NCBI GenBank assembly: GCA_963720515.1
Contig: OY970397.1
Span: 1,550,001-1,614,000, forward strand
Direction: 5' to 3'
DNA from: G963720515 sp963720515
Lineage (GTDB): Bacteria > Actinomycetota > Thermoleophilia > Gaiellales > Gaiellaceae
Length of the DNA: 64,000 bases
Shown here: piece by piece, positions 1 to 8,601 of the stretch
How positions within the stretch are numbered: position 1 is the stretch's first letter
Layout: each line of letters opens with the position of its first letter
Program-made: the position numbers and the translations under genes
Notes under the pieces: model-generated
Seen by the model: only the letters and a program-made list of their open reading frames with translations
What the model was told of the DNA's origin: nothing
Databases searched by the model: none

Positions 1-756
1 TACGTCTTCTTCAAGGCCTTCGAGCACGGCGTCGCGCCGGTCTGGGAGGCCCTGACGACGCCGGCCGCACTCCACGCGCTCTGGCTCACGGTGCTGATCG
101 CGCTCATCGCCGTGCCGCTGAACACGGCCTTCGGGATCCTCTGCGCGCTCGTGCTCGTGCGGCAGCGGTTCCGCGGCAAGCCGTTCCTGAGCGCGCTCGT
201 GGACCTGCCGTTCGCGCTCTCGCCGGTCGTCGTCGGCCTCGCTCTCGTCCTCGTCTACGGCCGCGCCGGCTGGCTGGGCGGCTGGCTGACCGACAACGGG
301 ATCCAGGTGATCTTCGCGCTTCCCGGCATGGTGCTCGCGACGATGTTCGTCTCGCTGCCGTTCGTGGTCCGCGAGGTCGTGCCCGTGCTCCGCGAGATCG
401 GGACGGAGCAGGAGGAGGCGGCCGCCACGCTCGGCGCCGGTTCGTGGGCGACGTTCTGGCGCATCACGCTTCCGGCGATCCGCTGGGGCGTCGTGTACGG
501 CGTCGTGCTCACGACGGCCCGCTGCCTCGGCGAATACGGCGCGGTCTCGGTCGTCTCCGGACACCTCGCGGGCCGGACGGAGACGCTGACGCTGCACGTC
601 GAGGACCGCTTCCAGTCCTTCGATCTCACGGGTGCGTACGCTGCCTCCGTGTTGCTGGCCGTGCTCGCGCTGCTTACCCTGCTGGCGATGACCTTCTTCC
701 GGAAGGAGGAGCACCTTGGCGATCGCAGTGCGCCGCGTGACCAAGCAGTTCGGTAG
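1..756 (+). CDS. cysW: Sulfate/thiosulfate ABC transporter permease CysW (5' end outside window)
   Basis: Inner-membrane permease of the sulfate/thiosulfate importer. The frame is open from the first base of the window, so the true start lies upstream; a GTG at 91 is only an internal codon. The first visible residues (VFFKAFEHGVAPVWEAL) are typical of CysW. Several hydrophobic segments follow, and the cytoplasmic EAA loop that docks on the ATPase is clear (EEAAATLGAGSWATFWRITL, about 50 residues past the middle). The 3' end overlaps the ATPase gene by 41 bases, so the two are translationally coupled. The partner permease CysT and the binding protein should lie upstream. The family call is firm; thiosulfate versus sulfate preference cannot be read from sequence. 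Confidence 0.93.
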   Translation, partial: YVFFKAFEHGVAPVWEALTTPAALHALWLTVLIALIAVPLNTAFGILCALVLVRQRFRGKPFLSALVDLPFALSPVVVGLALVLVYGRAGWLGGWLTDNGIQVIFALPGMVLATMFVSLPFVVREVVPVLREIGTEQEEAAATLGAGSWATFWRITLPAIRWGVVYGVVLTTARCLGEYGAVSVVSGHLAGRTETLTLHVEDRFQSFDLTGAYAASVLLAVLALLTLLAMTFFRKEEHLGDRSAPRDQAVR

Positions 757-1714
757 CTACGTCGCGCTCGACGATGTGTCGATCGCGATCGCCGACGGCT
801 CGCTGACCGCGCTGCTCGGGCCGAGCGGCAGCGGCAAGTCGACGCTCCTCCGCGTGATCGCGGGCCTCGAGCGGCCCGACTCGGGCGACGTCGCGCTCGA
901 GGGCGAGGACGTCACCAACGCGGCGCCGCAGGACCGCGGCGTCGGCATGGTCTTCCAGCACTACGCCGCGTTCAAGCACATGACCGTCCGCGACAACGTC
1001 GGGTTCGGGCTCTCGATCCGGAAGAAGCCGAAGGACGAGACGCGCAAGCGCGTGGACGAGCTCCTGGAGCTGGTACAGCTGAACGGCCTCGCCGAGCGGT
1101 ACCCGTCGCAGCTCTCCGGTGGGCAGCGCCAGCGCATGGCGCTCGCGCGGGCCCTCGCGGTCGAGCCCCGCGTCCTGCTTCTGGACGAGCCCTTCGGCGC
1201 GCTCGATGCCCGCGTGCGAAAGGACCTGCGCGCGTGGCTCCGGAAGCTGCACGACGAGGTGCACGTGACGACCGTGCTCGTGACGCACGACCAGGAGGAG
1301 GCAATGGAGGTCGCCGACCGCATCGTCCTCATGAACGAGGGCCGGATCGAGCAGACCGGCAAGCCGCGCGACCTCTACGAGCACCCCGCGAACGAGTTCG
1401 TCATGTCGTTCGTCGGCCCGGTGAACCGGCTGGGCGAGGCGTGGGTGCGCCCGCACGACCTCGAGCTCATGCTGGAGCCGAACGGCGTCACGCGCGAGGC
1501 GATGGTCGAGCGTGTCGTCCATCTCGGCTTCGAGGTGCGCGTGGAGCTCGTCATGCACGACGGCCGCCAGGTCTCGGCGCAGGTGACGCGCGACGAGGCC
1601 GAGCAGCTCGAGCTTCGGAACGGCCAGATCGTGTTCGTCCGCCCGAGCCGCACCACCGTCTTCCGCCCGGACTCGAAGCCCGAGACGCGGACCGCGCCGA
1701 CGACCCTGGGCTAG
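716..1714 (+). CDS. cysA: Sulfate/thiosulfate import ATP-binding protein CysA
   Basis: ATPase subunit driving sulfate import with CysW. Visible motifs are Walker A GPSGSGKST (residues 35-43), Q-loop (VFQHYAAF, about 79-86), signature LSGGQRQR (133-140), Walker B VLLLDEP (153-159) and the H-loop histidine at about 191. A C-terminal TOBE-like region carries the CysA-type sequence VGPVNRLG. Length (332 residues) is normal. The start is a TTG chosen because GGAAGGAGGA lies 5 bases upstream and because the frame begins inside cysW. The stop overlaps the stop region of the convergent Rrf2 gene by 4 bases, leaving no room for a terminator between them. Confidence 0.95.
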   Translation: MAIAVRRVTKQFGSYVALDDVSIAIADGSLTALLGPSGSGKSTLLRVIAGLERPDSGDVALEGEDVTNAAPQDRGVGMVFQHYAAFKHMTVRDNVGFGLSIRKKPKDETRKRVDELLELVQLNGLAERYPSQLSGGQRQRMALARALAVEPRVLLLDEPFGALDARVRKDLRAWLRKLHDEVHVTTVLVTHDQEEAMEVADRIVLMNEGRIEQTGKPRDLYEHPANEFVMSFVGPVNRLGEAWVRPHDLELMLEPNGVTREAMVERVVHLGFEVRVELVMHDGRQVSAQVTRDEAEQLELRNGQIVFVRPSRTTVFRPDSKPETRTAPTTLG

Positions 1715-2166
1715 TGCGGCTGCCAGGCCTCGGGGTCTGACACGAGGCCGCGGACGTCGTCGGGGAGCTCCCCGGCGGCGAGGTCGGCGAGCGTCACCGA
1801 CTCGAGCACTCCGCGGAGGCTGGCGCGGACGGCGACCCAGACGTCACGGAGTGGCTCGGCCGCGCCCTCGTACTCGAGGCTCTCCGGCCGGACGCCGCGC
1901 ACGTTCGCGAGCGGGCCCTCGACGGCGCGGATAACCTCGGCGAGGTTGATGTCCTCGGGCGCCCGGGCGAGCCAGTAGCCGCCATCGGCCCCGCGCTGGC
2001 TCTGCACGAGCCCGTGGTGGCGGAGCTCGAGGAGGATGTTCTCGAGGAACTTGAGCGGGATCGACTGGGCCTGTGCGATCCGCTCGCCCTTCACGGGGCC
2101 CGGAGGAGCGAGCGCCAGCTCGGTGGCGGCCCGAAGCGCGTAGTCGACCTTGGCGGAGACCCTCAC
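1711..2166 (-). CDS. Rrf2-family transcriptional regulator
   Basis: Winged-helix regulator of the Rrf2 family, 151 residues. The N-terminus VRVSAKVDYALRAATELAL and the recognition-helix region (LKFLENILLELRHHGLV, QRGADGGYWLAR) are diagnostic. The protein has no cysteine, so it cannot carry the Fe-S cluster of IscR or NsrR. In this it resembles CymR, the cysteine-metabolism repressor, and its convergent neighbour is a sulfate importer; a role in sulfur control is therefore inferred. The GTG at 2166 was chosen because the family motif starts there; the frame stays open upstream for another 150 codons with no sensible homology. A TTGTC/GACAA inverted repeat lies just upstream and could be an autoregulatory site. 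Confidence 0.88.
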   Translation of the reverse strand: MRVSAKVDYALRAATELALAPPGPVKGERIAQAQSIPLKFLENILLELRHHGLVQSQRGADGGYWLARAPEDINLAEVIRAVEGPLANVRGVRPESLEYEGAAEPLRDVWVAVRASLRGVLESVTLADLAAGELPDDVRGLVSDPEAWQPH

Positions 2167-2173
2167 GGCGACA

Positions 2174-2196
2174 TTGTCGCCCAAATCGCTGGACAA
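2174..2196. promoter_or_regulatory. Inverted repeat upstream of the Rrf2 gene, possible operator
   Basis: TTGTC (2174-2178) and GACAA (2192-2196) are separated by 13 bases, centred about 20 bases before the Rrf2 start codon. The position suits an autoregulatory operator. Only 5 bp per arm are conserved, so chance is a real alternative. Confidence 0.25.
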
Positions 2197-2237
2197 GGTG
2201 GGGGGAGGCTCCGAGTGATACACGGGCGCGTGTTTAA

Positions 2238-2323
2238 GGGCTCCCAGCCCACCCCCAACCAGCCACGATGCTACCGAGGAAAAGCGCGCGTGTCTGTCAC
2301 GGGACCGTGCCGAATGTGCGCCA
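2238..2323 (+). repeat. Dispersed intergenic element, copy A (long form)
   Basis: One of six related intergenic copies in this window. It starts GGGCTCCCAGCCCACCCCC, continues AACCAGCCACGATGCTACC, a GGAAA stretch, then the core GCGCGTGTCTGT, the inverted repeat CACGG-GA-CCGTG and the tail GCCGAATGTGCGCC. It lies between the aminotransferase stop and the Rrf2 start, both on the minus strand, so its orientation opposes both neighbours. It matches copy F at 55606 almost base for base. Function unknown. Confidence 0.85.
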
Positions 2324-2369
2324 GGCGCGCCGGGCCCCCACCGGCCCGGCGCACCTGTGACCCCCACAC

Positions 2370-3798
2370 CTAACCCCGTACGACCGGCGCCTCCGCCTCC
2401 GGCGCTTCGACCGTCTTCGGCCCCGTCCGGGCGCCGCCGTCGAGACGGCTCCATGCCTCCGACAGCACGTCGCCGAGAATCCCCGTCATCTCGTCGAACT
2501 CCTTCTGCGTGGCGACGAGCGGCGGCGAGATCTGGATCACGGGGTCGCCCCGGTCGTCGGCGCGGCAGATGAGGCCGCGCTCGAAGAGGGCCGGCGAGAG
2601 GAACCCGCGCAGAAGCTCCTCGCACTCCTCCTCCGTGAACGTCTCACGCGTCTCCTTGTCCTTCACGAGCTCGAGCGCGTAGAAGAACCCGGTGCCGCGC
2701 AGGTCGCCGGCGATCGGCAGCTCGAGGAGCTGCGCGAGCGTCGAGCGGAACGCGCTCTCCTCGTTCGCGACGTGCTCGACGATCTTCTCCCGCTGCATGA
2801 TCTCGAGGTTCTTGAGCGCGATCGCCGCCTGCACGGGTGCGCCGCCGAACGTGATCCCGTGCGTGTACATCGCGTTCCCGTGGAGGAACGGCTCCATCAC
2901 GGCGTCGGTCGTCAGCACCGCGCCGATCGACGCGTACGCCGAGGAGAGCCCCTTCGCGCAGGTCACGAGGTCCGGCCGGATGTCGTAGAGCTCCGACCCG
3001 AACCACGCGCCCAGGCGCCCGAAGCCGGTGATGACCTCGTCGGCGCAGAGCAGGATCCCGTACCGGTCGCAGATCTCGCGTACGCCCGCCCAGTAGCCGG
3101 CCGGCGGGGTGAACGCGCCGCCCGCGTTCTGCACGGGCTCCATGATCACCATCGCCACGGTCTCGGGCCCGGCCTGCTCGATCGCCGAGTCGAGATCCTC
3201 GAGGAGGAACGCCGTGAACTCCTCGTGCGTCTCGCCGGCGGGCCGGTGGTAGCGCGTTCGTGTTGCGGACGTGGATCACGTCGGGGACGAGCGGCTCGAA
3301 CGGCGTCCTGAGCGCGGCGATGCCGTTGATCGAGAGCGCCCCCATGGTCGTCCCGTGGTAGGCGACGCGGCGCGACACCGCCTTCCAGCGACGCTCGCCG
3401 CGCGCGGCGTGGTACTGCCGAGCGAGCTTCCAGGCGGACTCGACCGCCTCGGAGCCGCCGTTCACGAAGAACGCGCGGTTGAGATCGCCGGGGGCCAGCT
3501 TGGCCAGCTCGGCGGAGAGCTCGATCGCGCGCGGGTGCGCGTAGCTCCAGTTGGTGTAGAACGGGAGCTCGCGGAGCTGCGCCGCAGCAGTCTCTCCGAT
3601 CTCCTCGCCGTACGAGTAGCCGATCTGCACGGCGAACAGCCCGGCGAGCGCGTCGAGGTAGCGCTTGCCGTTCGAGTCCTCGAGGTAGCAGCCGTCGCCC
3701 GTCACGATCACCGGGATCTCGGCGTCGCCTCCCATGCGGGTGAAGTGGAGCCAGAGGTGGTCCCTGGCCATCTGCTGCAACGCGGCGGGGTCGGTCAT
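2370..3798 (-). CDS. Class-III aminotransferase, putrescine/GABA type (one frameshift)
   Basis: PLP-dependent fold-type I transaminase, last gene of the polyamine operon and the likely putrescine:pyruvate (or GABA) aminotransferase. The N-terminal half runs from ATG 3798 (SD AAAGGA) through GSEAVESAWKLARQYH and RRVAYHGTTMGA. The C-terminal half carries ADEVITGFGRLG and the PLP lysine in CAKGLSSAY. The halves lie in different frames: one extra base near 3255 turns the expected NTNRYHRPAGETHEEF into NTNALPPARRR. Removing it restores an uninterrupted protein of about 475 residues. Sequencing error is more likely than decay because both sides are well conserved. The permease gene before it reads into this ATG without a stop. 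Confidence 0.85.
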
Positions 3799-4641
3799 GC
3801 AGAGTCCTTTCGGTCGGCGTCGCTGGGCAATGATGCTGATCACCATCACGCCGAGCGCGATCAGGAAGAACGCGCTCGCGATGACGTTGACCTGGGGCGG
3901 GACCGAGACGCGAGCGGCGCCCCAGACGAAGAGCGGGAACGTCTGCGTCCCGCCCGAGTTGAAGTACGTGACGACGAAGTCGTCCACCGAGAGCGCAAAG
4001 CCGAGGAGCGCCGCGCTCAGGATCGCCGGCGCGAGGAGCGGCAGCGTGATCTTGCGGAAGGTCACGAACTCGTTCGCGCCGAGGTCCATCGCCGCCTCCT
4101 CGAGGTGCCGGTCGAACCCGACGAGCCGCGCCTTCACGGTGACCACGATGTAGCTGATCACGAACATCACGTGCGCGATGAAGATCGTCCAGAAGCCGAA
4201 GCCGACCTTCACGTTCACGAACAGCGTGAGGAGCGAGGCGCCGAGGACGATCTCCGGCGTGGCCATCGGCAGGAAGATGAGGATGCTCGTCGCGCCGCGC
4301 CCGTGGAAGCGGTGCCGCACGATCGCGAGCGCGATGAGCGTTCCGAGCGCGGTCGCGATCACGGTCGAGAGGACGGCGAGCTCGAGCGACGTGATCACCG
4401 CGGATCGGATCCCGGGGACGGCGTCCCAGTGGATCCAGTTGTCGAGGGTGAAGCCCTCCCAGAGGTAGTTGAAGCGGCCCTTGGGCTGGTTGAACGAGAA
4501 GAGGATGACGACGGCGATCGGGAGCAGGAGGTACGTGAACGCAAGCGCCGCGTAGACGGTGAGCGCGTGCCGCTTGACGAACGCGAGCGTTCCGCTGCGG
4601 TGGCGGGCGGGCGCCGGGAGGGCGGGGACGTCGACGGCCAT
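3799..4641 (-). CDS. potC: Polyamine ABC transporter permease PotC (second system)
   Basis: Inner-membrane permease of the second polyamine importer, about 281 residues. Hydrophobic segments are clear (for example LAFTYLLLPIAVVILFSF near residue 40) and the EAA loop is present (EEAAMDLGANEFVTFRKITL). It starts at ATG 4641 in a TGATG overlap with the upstream potB. The 3' end is odd: the frame runs without a stop through RRRPKGLC straight into the ATG of the aminotransferase. The alternative frame would end in the TGA of an ATGA overlap, as at most other junctions in this operon, so a nearby lost or gained base is likely. A real fusion is less likely, since an AAAGGA ribosome-binding site precedes the ATG. 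Confidence 0.88.
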
Positions 4642-5498
4642 CAGCCGGTCAGCCTCTCGGGTCCGACCATCTTCGCGTACACGAGGAGCGCGACGAGGAT
4701 CGTCGCCATGAGGATGAACGAGAGCGCGGCCGCCGACGGGTAGTCGGTCAGCTCGAGGAACTTCGACTGGATGACGTTCCCGATCATGGACTGACGCGGC
4801 GTGCCGAGGAGCTGCGCGTTGATGAAGTCGCCCGCGGCCGGGATGAACGTGAGCAGCGTGCCCGCGACGATCCCGGGCGCGGAGAGCGGGAGCGTCACGC
4901 GCAGGAACGCCTGGAGCGGGCTCGCGTAGAGGTCCTTCGCCGACTCGAGCAGGCGCGGGTCGACCTGCTCGAGCGAGACGTAGATCGGCAGCGCCATGAA
5001 GGGCAGGAAGTTGTAGGTGATGCCCGCCACGACGGCGATCGACGTCGCGAGAAGCCGCCCGTCCTGGCCGAGCACGTGGATGTTCTTCAGGAAGCCGACC
5101 ACCGGCCCCTCGTCCGCGAGTATGTTCAGCCACGCGAGCGTCCGGACGAGGTAGGTCACGAAGAGCGGGGCAACGATGGCGACGAGGAAGAGGTTGCGCC
5201 ACCGGCCCGCCCGGAAGGCGATCCAGTAGACGAGCGGATACGAGATGAGGAGTGCGATCACGGTCGCGAGCCCGGCGTAGAGGAACGAGCGGAGGAGCTG
5301 CTCCTGATAGCCCGTGACCGCGTCCTTGTAGTTCGAGAACGCCCAGCTGAACTGGTAGCCGCTCAGGATGTCGCCGGTCTGGAGCGACTGATAGCCGAGG
5401 AACCCGAGCGGGACCACGAAGAACGCTGCCAGCCACGCGATCCCCGGCAGGAGCAGCAGATACGGCGCGACGGACTTGTGCCGGTGGAACCAGCTCAC
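4641..5498 (-). CDS. potB: Polyamine ABC transporter permease PotB (second system)
   Basis: The other inner-membrane permease of the second importer, 285 residues. It opens with APYLLLLPGIAWLAAFFVVP, the usual first membrane segment of PotB/CysT-type permeases, and has the EAA loop ESAKDLYASPLQAFLRVTLP near residue 185. GTG 5498 was chosen because GGAGGA lies 6 bases upstream and no earlier homology exists. It follows the binding protein gene by 10 bases and overlaps potC by one base (TGATG). Spermidine/putrescine specificity is inferred from family and operon. Confidence 0.93.
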   Translation of the reverse strand: MSWFHRHKSVAPYLLLLPGIAWLAAFFVVPLGFLGYQSLQTGDILSGYQFSWAFSNYKDAVTGYQEQLLRSFLYAGLATVIALLISYPLVYWIAFRAGRWRNLFLVAIVAPLFVTYLVRTLAWLNILADEGPVVGFLKNIHVLGQDGRLLATSIAVVAGITYNFLPFMALPIYVSLEQVDPRLLESAKDLYASPLQAFLRVTLPLSAPGIVAGTLLTFIPAAGDFINAQLLGTPRQSMIGNVIQSKFLELTDYPSAAALSFILMATILVALLVYAKMVGPERLTG

Positions 5499-5508
5499 AG
5501 ATCCTCCG

Positions 5509-6682
5509 TTACGCCCCGAGCACCTTTTGCCAGGCCTGGATGTAGTCCTGGTTGTTGAGCGCCTTCGAGTCGAACTGGTGGACCTGCGAGAGGGTCTCGG
5601 CGTCCGGGAAGATCAGCGGGTTGTTCGCCGTCTCCGGATCCGTCTTGGCGAGCTCCTCCTTGGCGCCGTTCACCGGCGTCACGTAGTTCACGTACGCGGC
5701 GATCTGGGCCGCGATCGCCGGGTCGTAGACGAAGTTCATGTACTCGGACGCCGTGGCCGCGCTGCCGCCGGTCGGGATGAGCATGTTGTCCGTCCAGATC
5801 ATGCCGCCGTCCTCGGGGATCGCCCACTTGAGCTTCGGGTTCGAGGCGAGCAACTGGACGACGTCGCCCGACCACGCGACCGCGGCCGCGATGTCGCCCT
5901 TCGTGAGCGGCTGGGCGTAGTCGTTCCCGGTGAACTTGCGGATCTGGCCGTCGTCCACGCCCTTCTGGATCCGCGTGATCGCGGCGTCGAGCGTCTCGTC
6001 CGTGACCTCCGCGGGATCGTCGCCGTTCGCGAGCATCGTGAGGCCGACGGAGTCCGCGAACTCCATGAGCATCGTGACCTTGCCCTTGAGCGCCGGGTCG
6101 TCGAGGAGCTGGGCGATGGACGTCACGGGACCCGTCACGTCCTCGTTCCAGGCGATGCCCGTCATGCCGGACTGCCACGGGAGCGAGAACTCGCGCTGCG
6201 GGTCGAACGGCGGGCTCTTCTGCGCGTCGATCAGGTTCGAGATGTTCGGGATGCGGGCCTTGTCGAGCGGTTCGGCCCAGCCCTTCTCGACCATGACGCC
6301 CGGGAAGCGCGAGTTGTCCGTCAGGACGATGATGTCGCGGTCGATCGAGCGGCCCTGTGAGAGCGCGCCCTGGATCTTCCCGAAGTACTGCGCGTTGTCG
6401 TTGATGTCCTCGAAGTAGTCGACCTTGATCCCGGTCTTCTGGGTGAACTGGTCGAGGGTCGGACGCTTCTTCGTCTTCTCGTCGAAGTCGATGTAGAGCG
6501 GCCAGTTGGAGAACCGCAGGACGGTCTTCAGCTCGTCGGTCGTGCCCGCCGCTGCAGCGCCGGCTCCGCCGCCGCCCGTGCCGGAGCTGCCCGCACGCGG
6601 CCAGGAGGCTCGGCAGGGACAGCACGGTGAGACCCGCGGCGCCTCGCTGCATGAGCTGGCGGCGGGTCAGGGGCGTGGTCAT
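5509..6682 (-). CDS. potD: Polyamine-binding lipoprotein PotD, Tat-type signal (second system; one frameshift)
   Basis: Periplasmic/extracellular substrate-binding protein of the second importer. The N-terminus MTTPLTRRQLMQRGAAGL has a twin-arginine motif followed by a lipobox (SLLAAC), so export of a folded lipoprotein through Tat is expected. The mature part (NWPLYIDFDEKTKK, FTQKTGIKVDYFED, SLPWQSGMTGIAWN) is a PotD/PotF-type solute-binding protein. The signal peptide and the mature part are in different frames: a C run at 6590-6592 seems one base too long, and correcting it gives ACGSSGTGGGGAG as a normal linker. ATG 6682 overlaps the potA stop (ATGA). Confidence 0.88.
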
Positions 6683-7752
6683 TGGATGCTCTCCTCTCCT
6701 TGCTCGACGATGAATGTGGCGTTCGGCGCCCACGAGACGATGACGCTCGATCCCACCGCGGGGATCGACGCGCCGGTCTCGGCGTTCTGCTGGAAGACGG
6801 TCACGTCGCCGACCTGCGTCGTGACGATCACCTGGGTGGCGAGGCCGGTGTACGCGGTCTCGCGCACGGTGCCGGCGAGCCGGTTGCCGCCGCCGTTCTC
6901 GCCCAGGCGGATCTTCTCGGGACGGACGCCGATGCGGATGTCGCCCGAGGCCCCGTTCGAGTCGGCCTCCACGACATCGCCGTTCCCGAGCCGGATCCTG
7001 CCGGGGCTCTCGATCGTCCCGCGCAGGAGATTCGAGGTGCCGAGGAACCCGGCGACGAACGCGGTGCGCGGCTTTTCGTAGAGGTCGGTCGGCGTGCCCA
7101 GCTGCTCGATCTTCCCGTCGTGCATGACGGCGATCAGGTCGGCCATCGTCATCGCCTCCTCCTGGTCGTGCGTGACGTGGACGAAGGTGATGCCGACGTC
7201 GTGCTGGATGCGCTTGAGCTCGAGCTGCATCTGCTTTCGGAGCTTCAGGTCGAGCGCGCCGAGCGGCTCGTCGAGGAGCAGCACACGCGGGCTGTTCACG
7301 AGCGCGCGGGCGAGCGCGACGCGCTGCTGCTGACCGCCCGAGAGCATCCGCGGCTTGCGCTTGCCGACGCCCGGAAGGTCGACGAGCTCGAGCATCTCCT
7401 CCACCCGCCGCGTCACTTCCTTGCCGCGGAAGCCCTTGCGGCGGAGACCGAACCCGACGTTCTCCATGATCGTCAGGTGCGGGAAGAGCGCGTAGCTCTG
7501 GAAGACCGTGTTCACGTCGCGCTTGTAGGACGGCAGGCCGGTCACGTCCTGCTCGCCCAGGTAGACCACGCCCTCGGTCGGCTCCTCGAACCCGCCGATC
7601 ATCCTGAGCGTCGTCGTCTTGCCGCAGCCGGACGGGCCCAGCATGGCGAAGAACGACCCGCTCTCGATGTCGAGCGTGAGGCCGTCCACGGCGGTCACGT
7701 CGTCGAAGGTCTTGGTGACGTCCACGAGGCGGACGTCGGTGGTGCCGGTCAT
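6679..7752 (-). CDS. potA: Polyamine ABC transporter ATP-binding protein PotA (second system)
   Basis: ATPase of the second importer, 357 residues. Walker A GPSGCGKTT (39-47), signature LSGGQQQR (137-144), Walker B VLLLDEP (157-163) and a C-terminal TOBE-type domain (RIGVRPEKIRLG) are visible. It starts at ATG 7752 after AGGAGG, overlapping the preceding potC by ATGA, and ends in an ATGA overlap with potD. It is clearly diverged from the first PotA at 10733 (different N-terminus and TOBE region), so the two systems are not a recent duplication. Confidence 0.94.
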   Translation of the reverse strand: MTGTTDVRLVDVTKTFDDVTAVDGLTLDIESGSFFAMLGPSGCGKTTTLRMIGGFEEPTEGVVYLGEQDVTGLPSYKRDVNTVFQSYALFPHLTIMENVGFGLRRKGFRGKEVTRRVEEMLELVDLPGVGKRKPRMLSGGQQQRVALARALVNSPRVLLLDEPLGALDLKLRKQMQLELKRIQHDVGITFVHVTHDQEEAMTMADLIAVMHDGKIEQLGTPTDLYEKPRTAFVAGFLGTSNLLRGTIESPGRIRLGNGDVVEADSNGASGDIRIGVRPEKIRLGENGGGNRLAGTVRETAYTGLATQVIVTTQVGDVTVFQQNAETGASIPAVGSSVIVSWAPNATFIVEQGEESIQ

Positions 7753-8601
7753 CGAGCACCTCCTCCTGCGCCGGGTCGGACGGCATCGCTCGAGATCCGC
7801 TGCGCGAGGTACACGGGGATCGCCGAGAGGACGATGACGACGACCGCGACGACGTTCACGATCGGAAGCTGGTTCGGGCGGGACAGGTTCGTGAAGATCC
7901 AGATCGGCAGCGTCTCCTGCGAGCCCGCGGTGAACGTCGTGACGATGATCTCGTCGAACGACAGCGCGAACGCCAGCAGGCCGCCCGCGAGAAGCGCGGT
8001 GCGAAGCTGCGGGAAGGTCACGAACCGAAAGGTCTGCCACAGGTCCGCGCCGAGATCCATCGAGGCCTCCTCCAGGGAACGGACCGTCCGGCGAAGCCGT
8101 GCGACCGTGTTGTTGTAGACGACGACGATGCAAAAAGTGGCGTGGCCTACGATCACCGTGAAGAGCCCGAGGCCGAGCCCGAACGGCGAGAGGACCTCGC
8201 GGAAGGTGGCATTCAGCGCCATGCCGGTGACGATGCCGGGAAGGGCGATCGGAAGGATCACGAAGAACGAGATCGTCTCGCGCCCGAAGAACTTGAACCG
8301 CTGCACGGCGAGCGAGGCGAGCGTCCCGAGGACGAGCGCGATCCCCGTCGCCCCGAGCGCCGCGATCACCGACGTCTTCAGCGCGTGGCGGACACCCTCG
8401 TTGTGGAACGCCCTCGAGAACCACTTCGTGGTCAGTCCGTCGATCGGCCAGGCCTGCGTCCGCGACTTGTTGAACGCGTAGAGCGCGATCACGAAGAGCG
8501 GCAGGTAGATGAACGCGAGCGTGGAGACGCGCCGGTGGCCTGGACTGCCGGCAGCAGCGAATCCATGGGCGCGGCGATGGCCGCAAGCGGGTCTCGACCA
8601 T
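7749..8601 (-). CDS. potC: Polyamine ABC transporter permease PotC (first system; N-terminus frameshifted)
   Basis: Inner-membrane permease of the first importer, YdcV/PotC type. From residue YAFNKSRTQAWPIDG onward the frame is intact and includes the EAA loop EEASMDLGADLWQTFRFVTF and a proline/glycine-rich tail. Upstream, the ATG at 8601 sits in a TGATG overlap with potB, as in the second system, but three reading frames are needed to reach the first membrane segment (STLAFIYLPLFVIALYAFN). Two small indels, near 8585 and near 8535, would give a plausible N-terminus beginning MVETRLAAIAAPMDSL. If the shifts were real, only a truncated product from about 8492 could be made. Confidence 0.82.

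Noticed and set aside
1711..2625. Rrf2 protein with a long N-terminal extension
   Set aside because: The extra codons cover the dispersed element and the end of the aminotransferase; the Rrf2 domain starts exactly at GTG 2166.
2644..5436. 930-codon minus-strand frame read as a single protein
   Set aside because: It is a shadow of potB, then the real potC, then the first half of the aminotransferase; the first 240 codons are Arg/Ala/Pro-rich with no homology.
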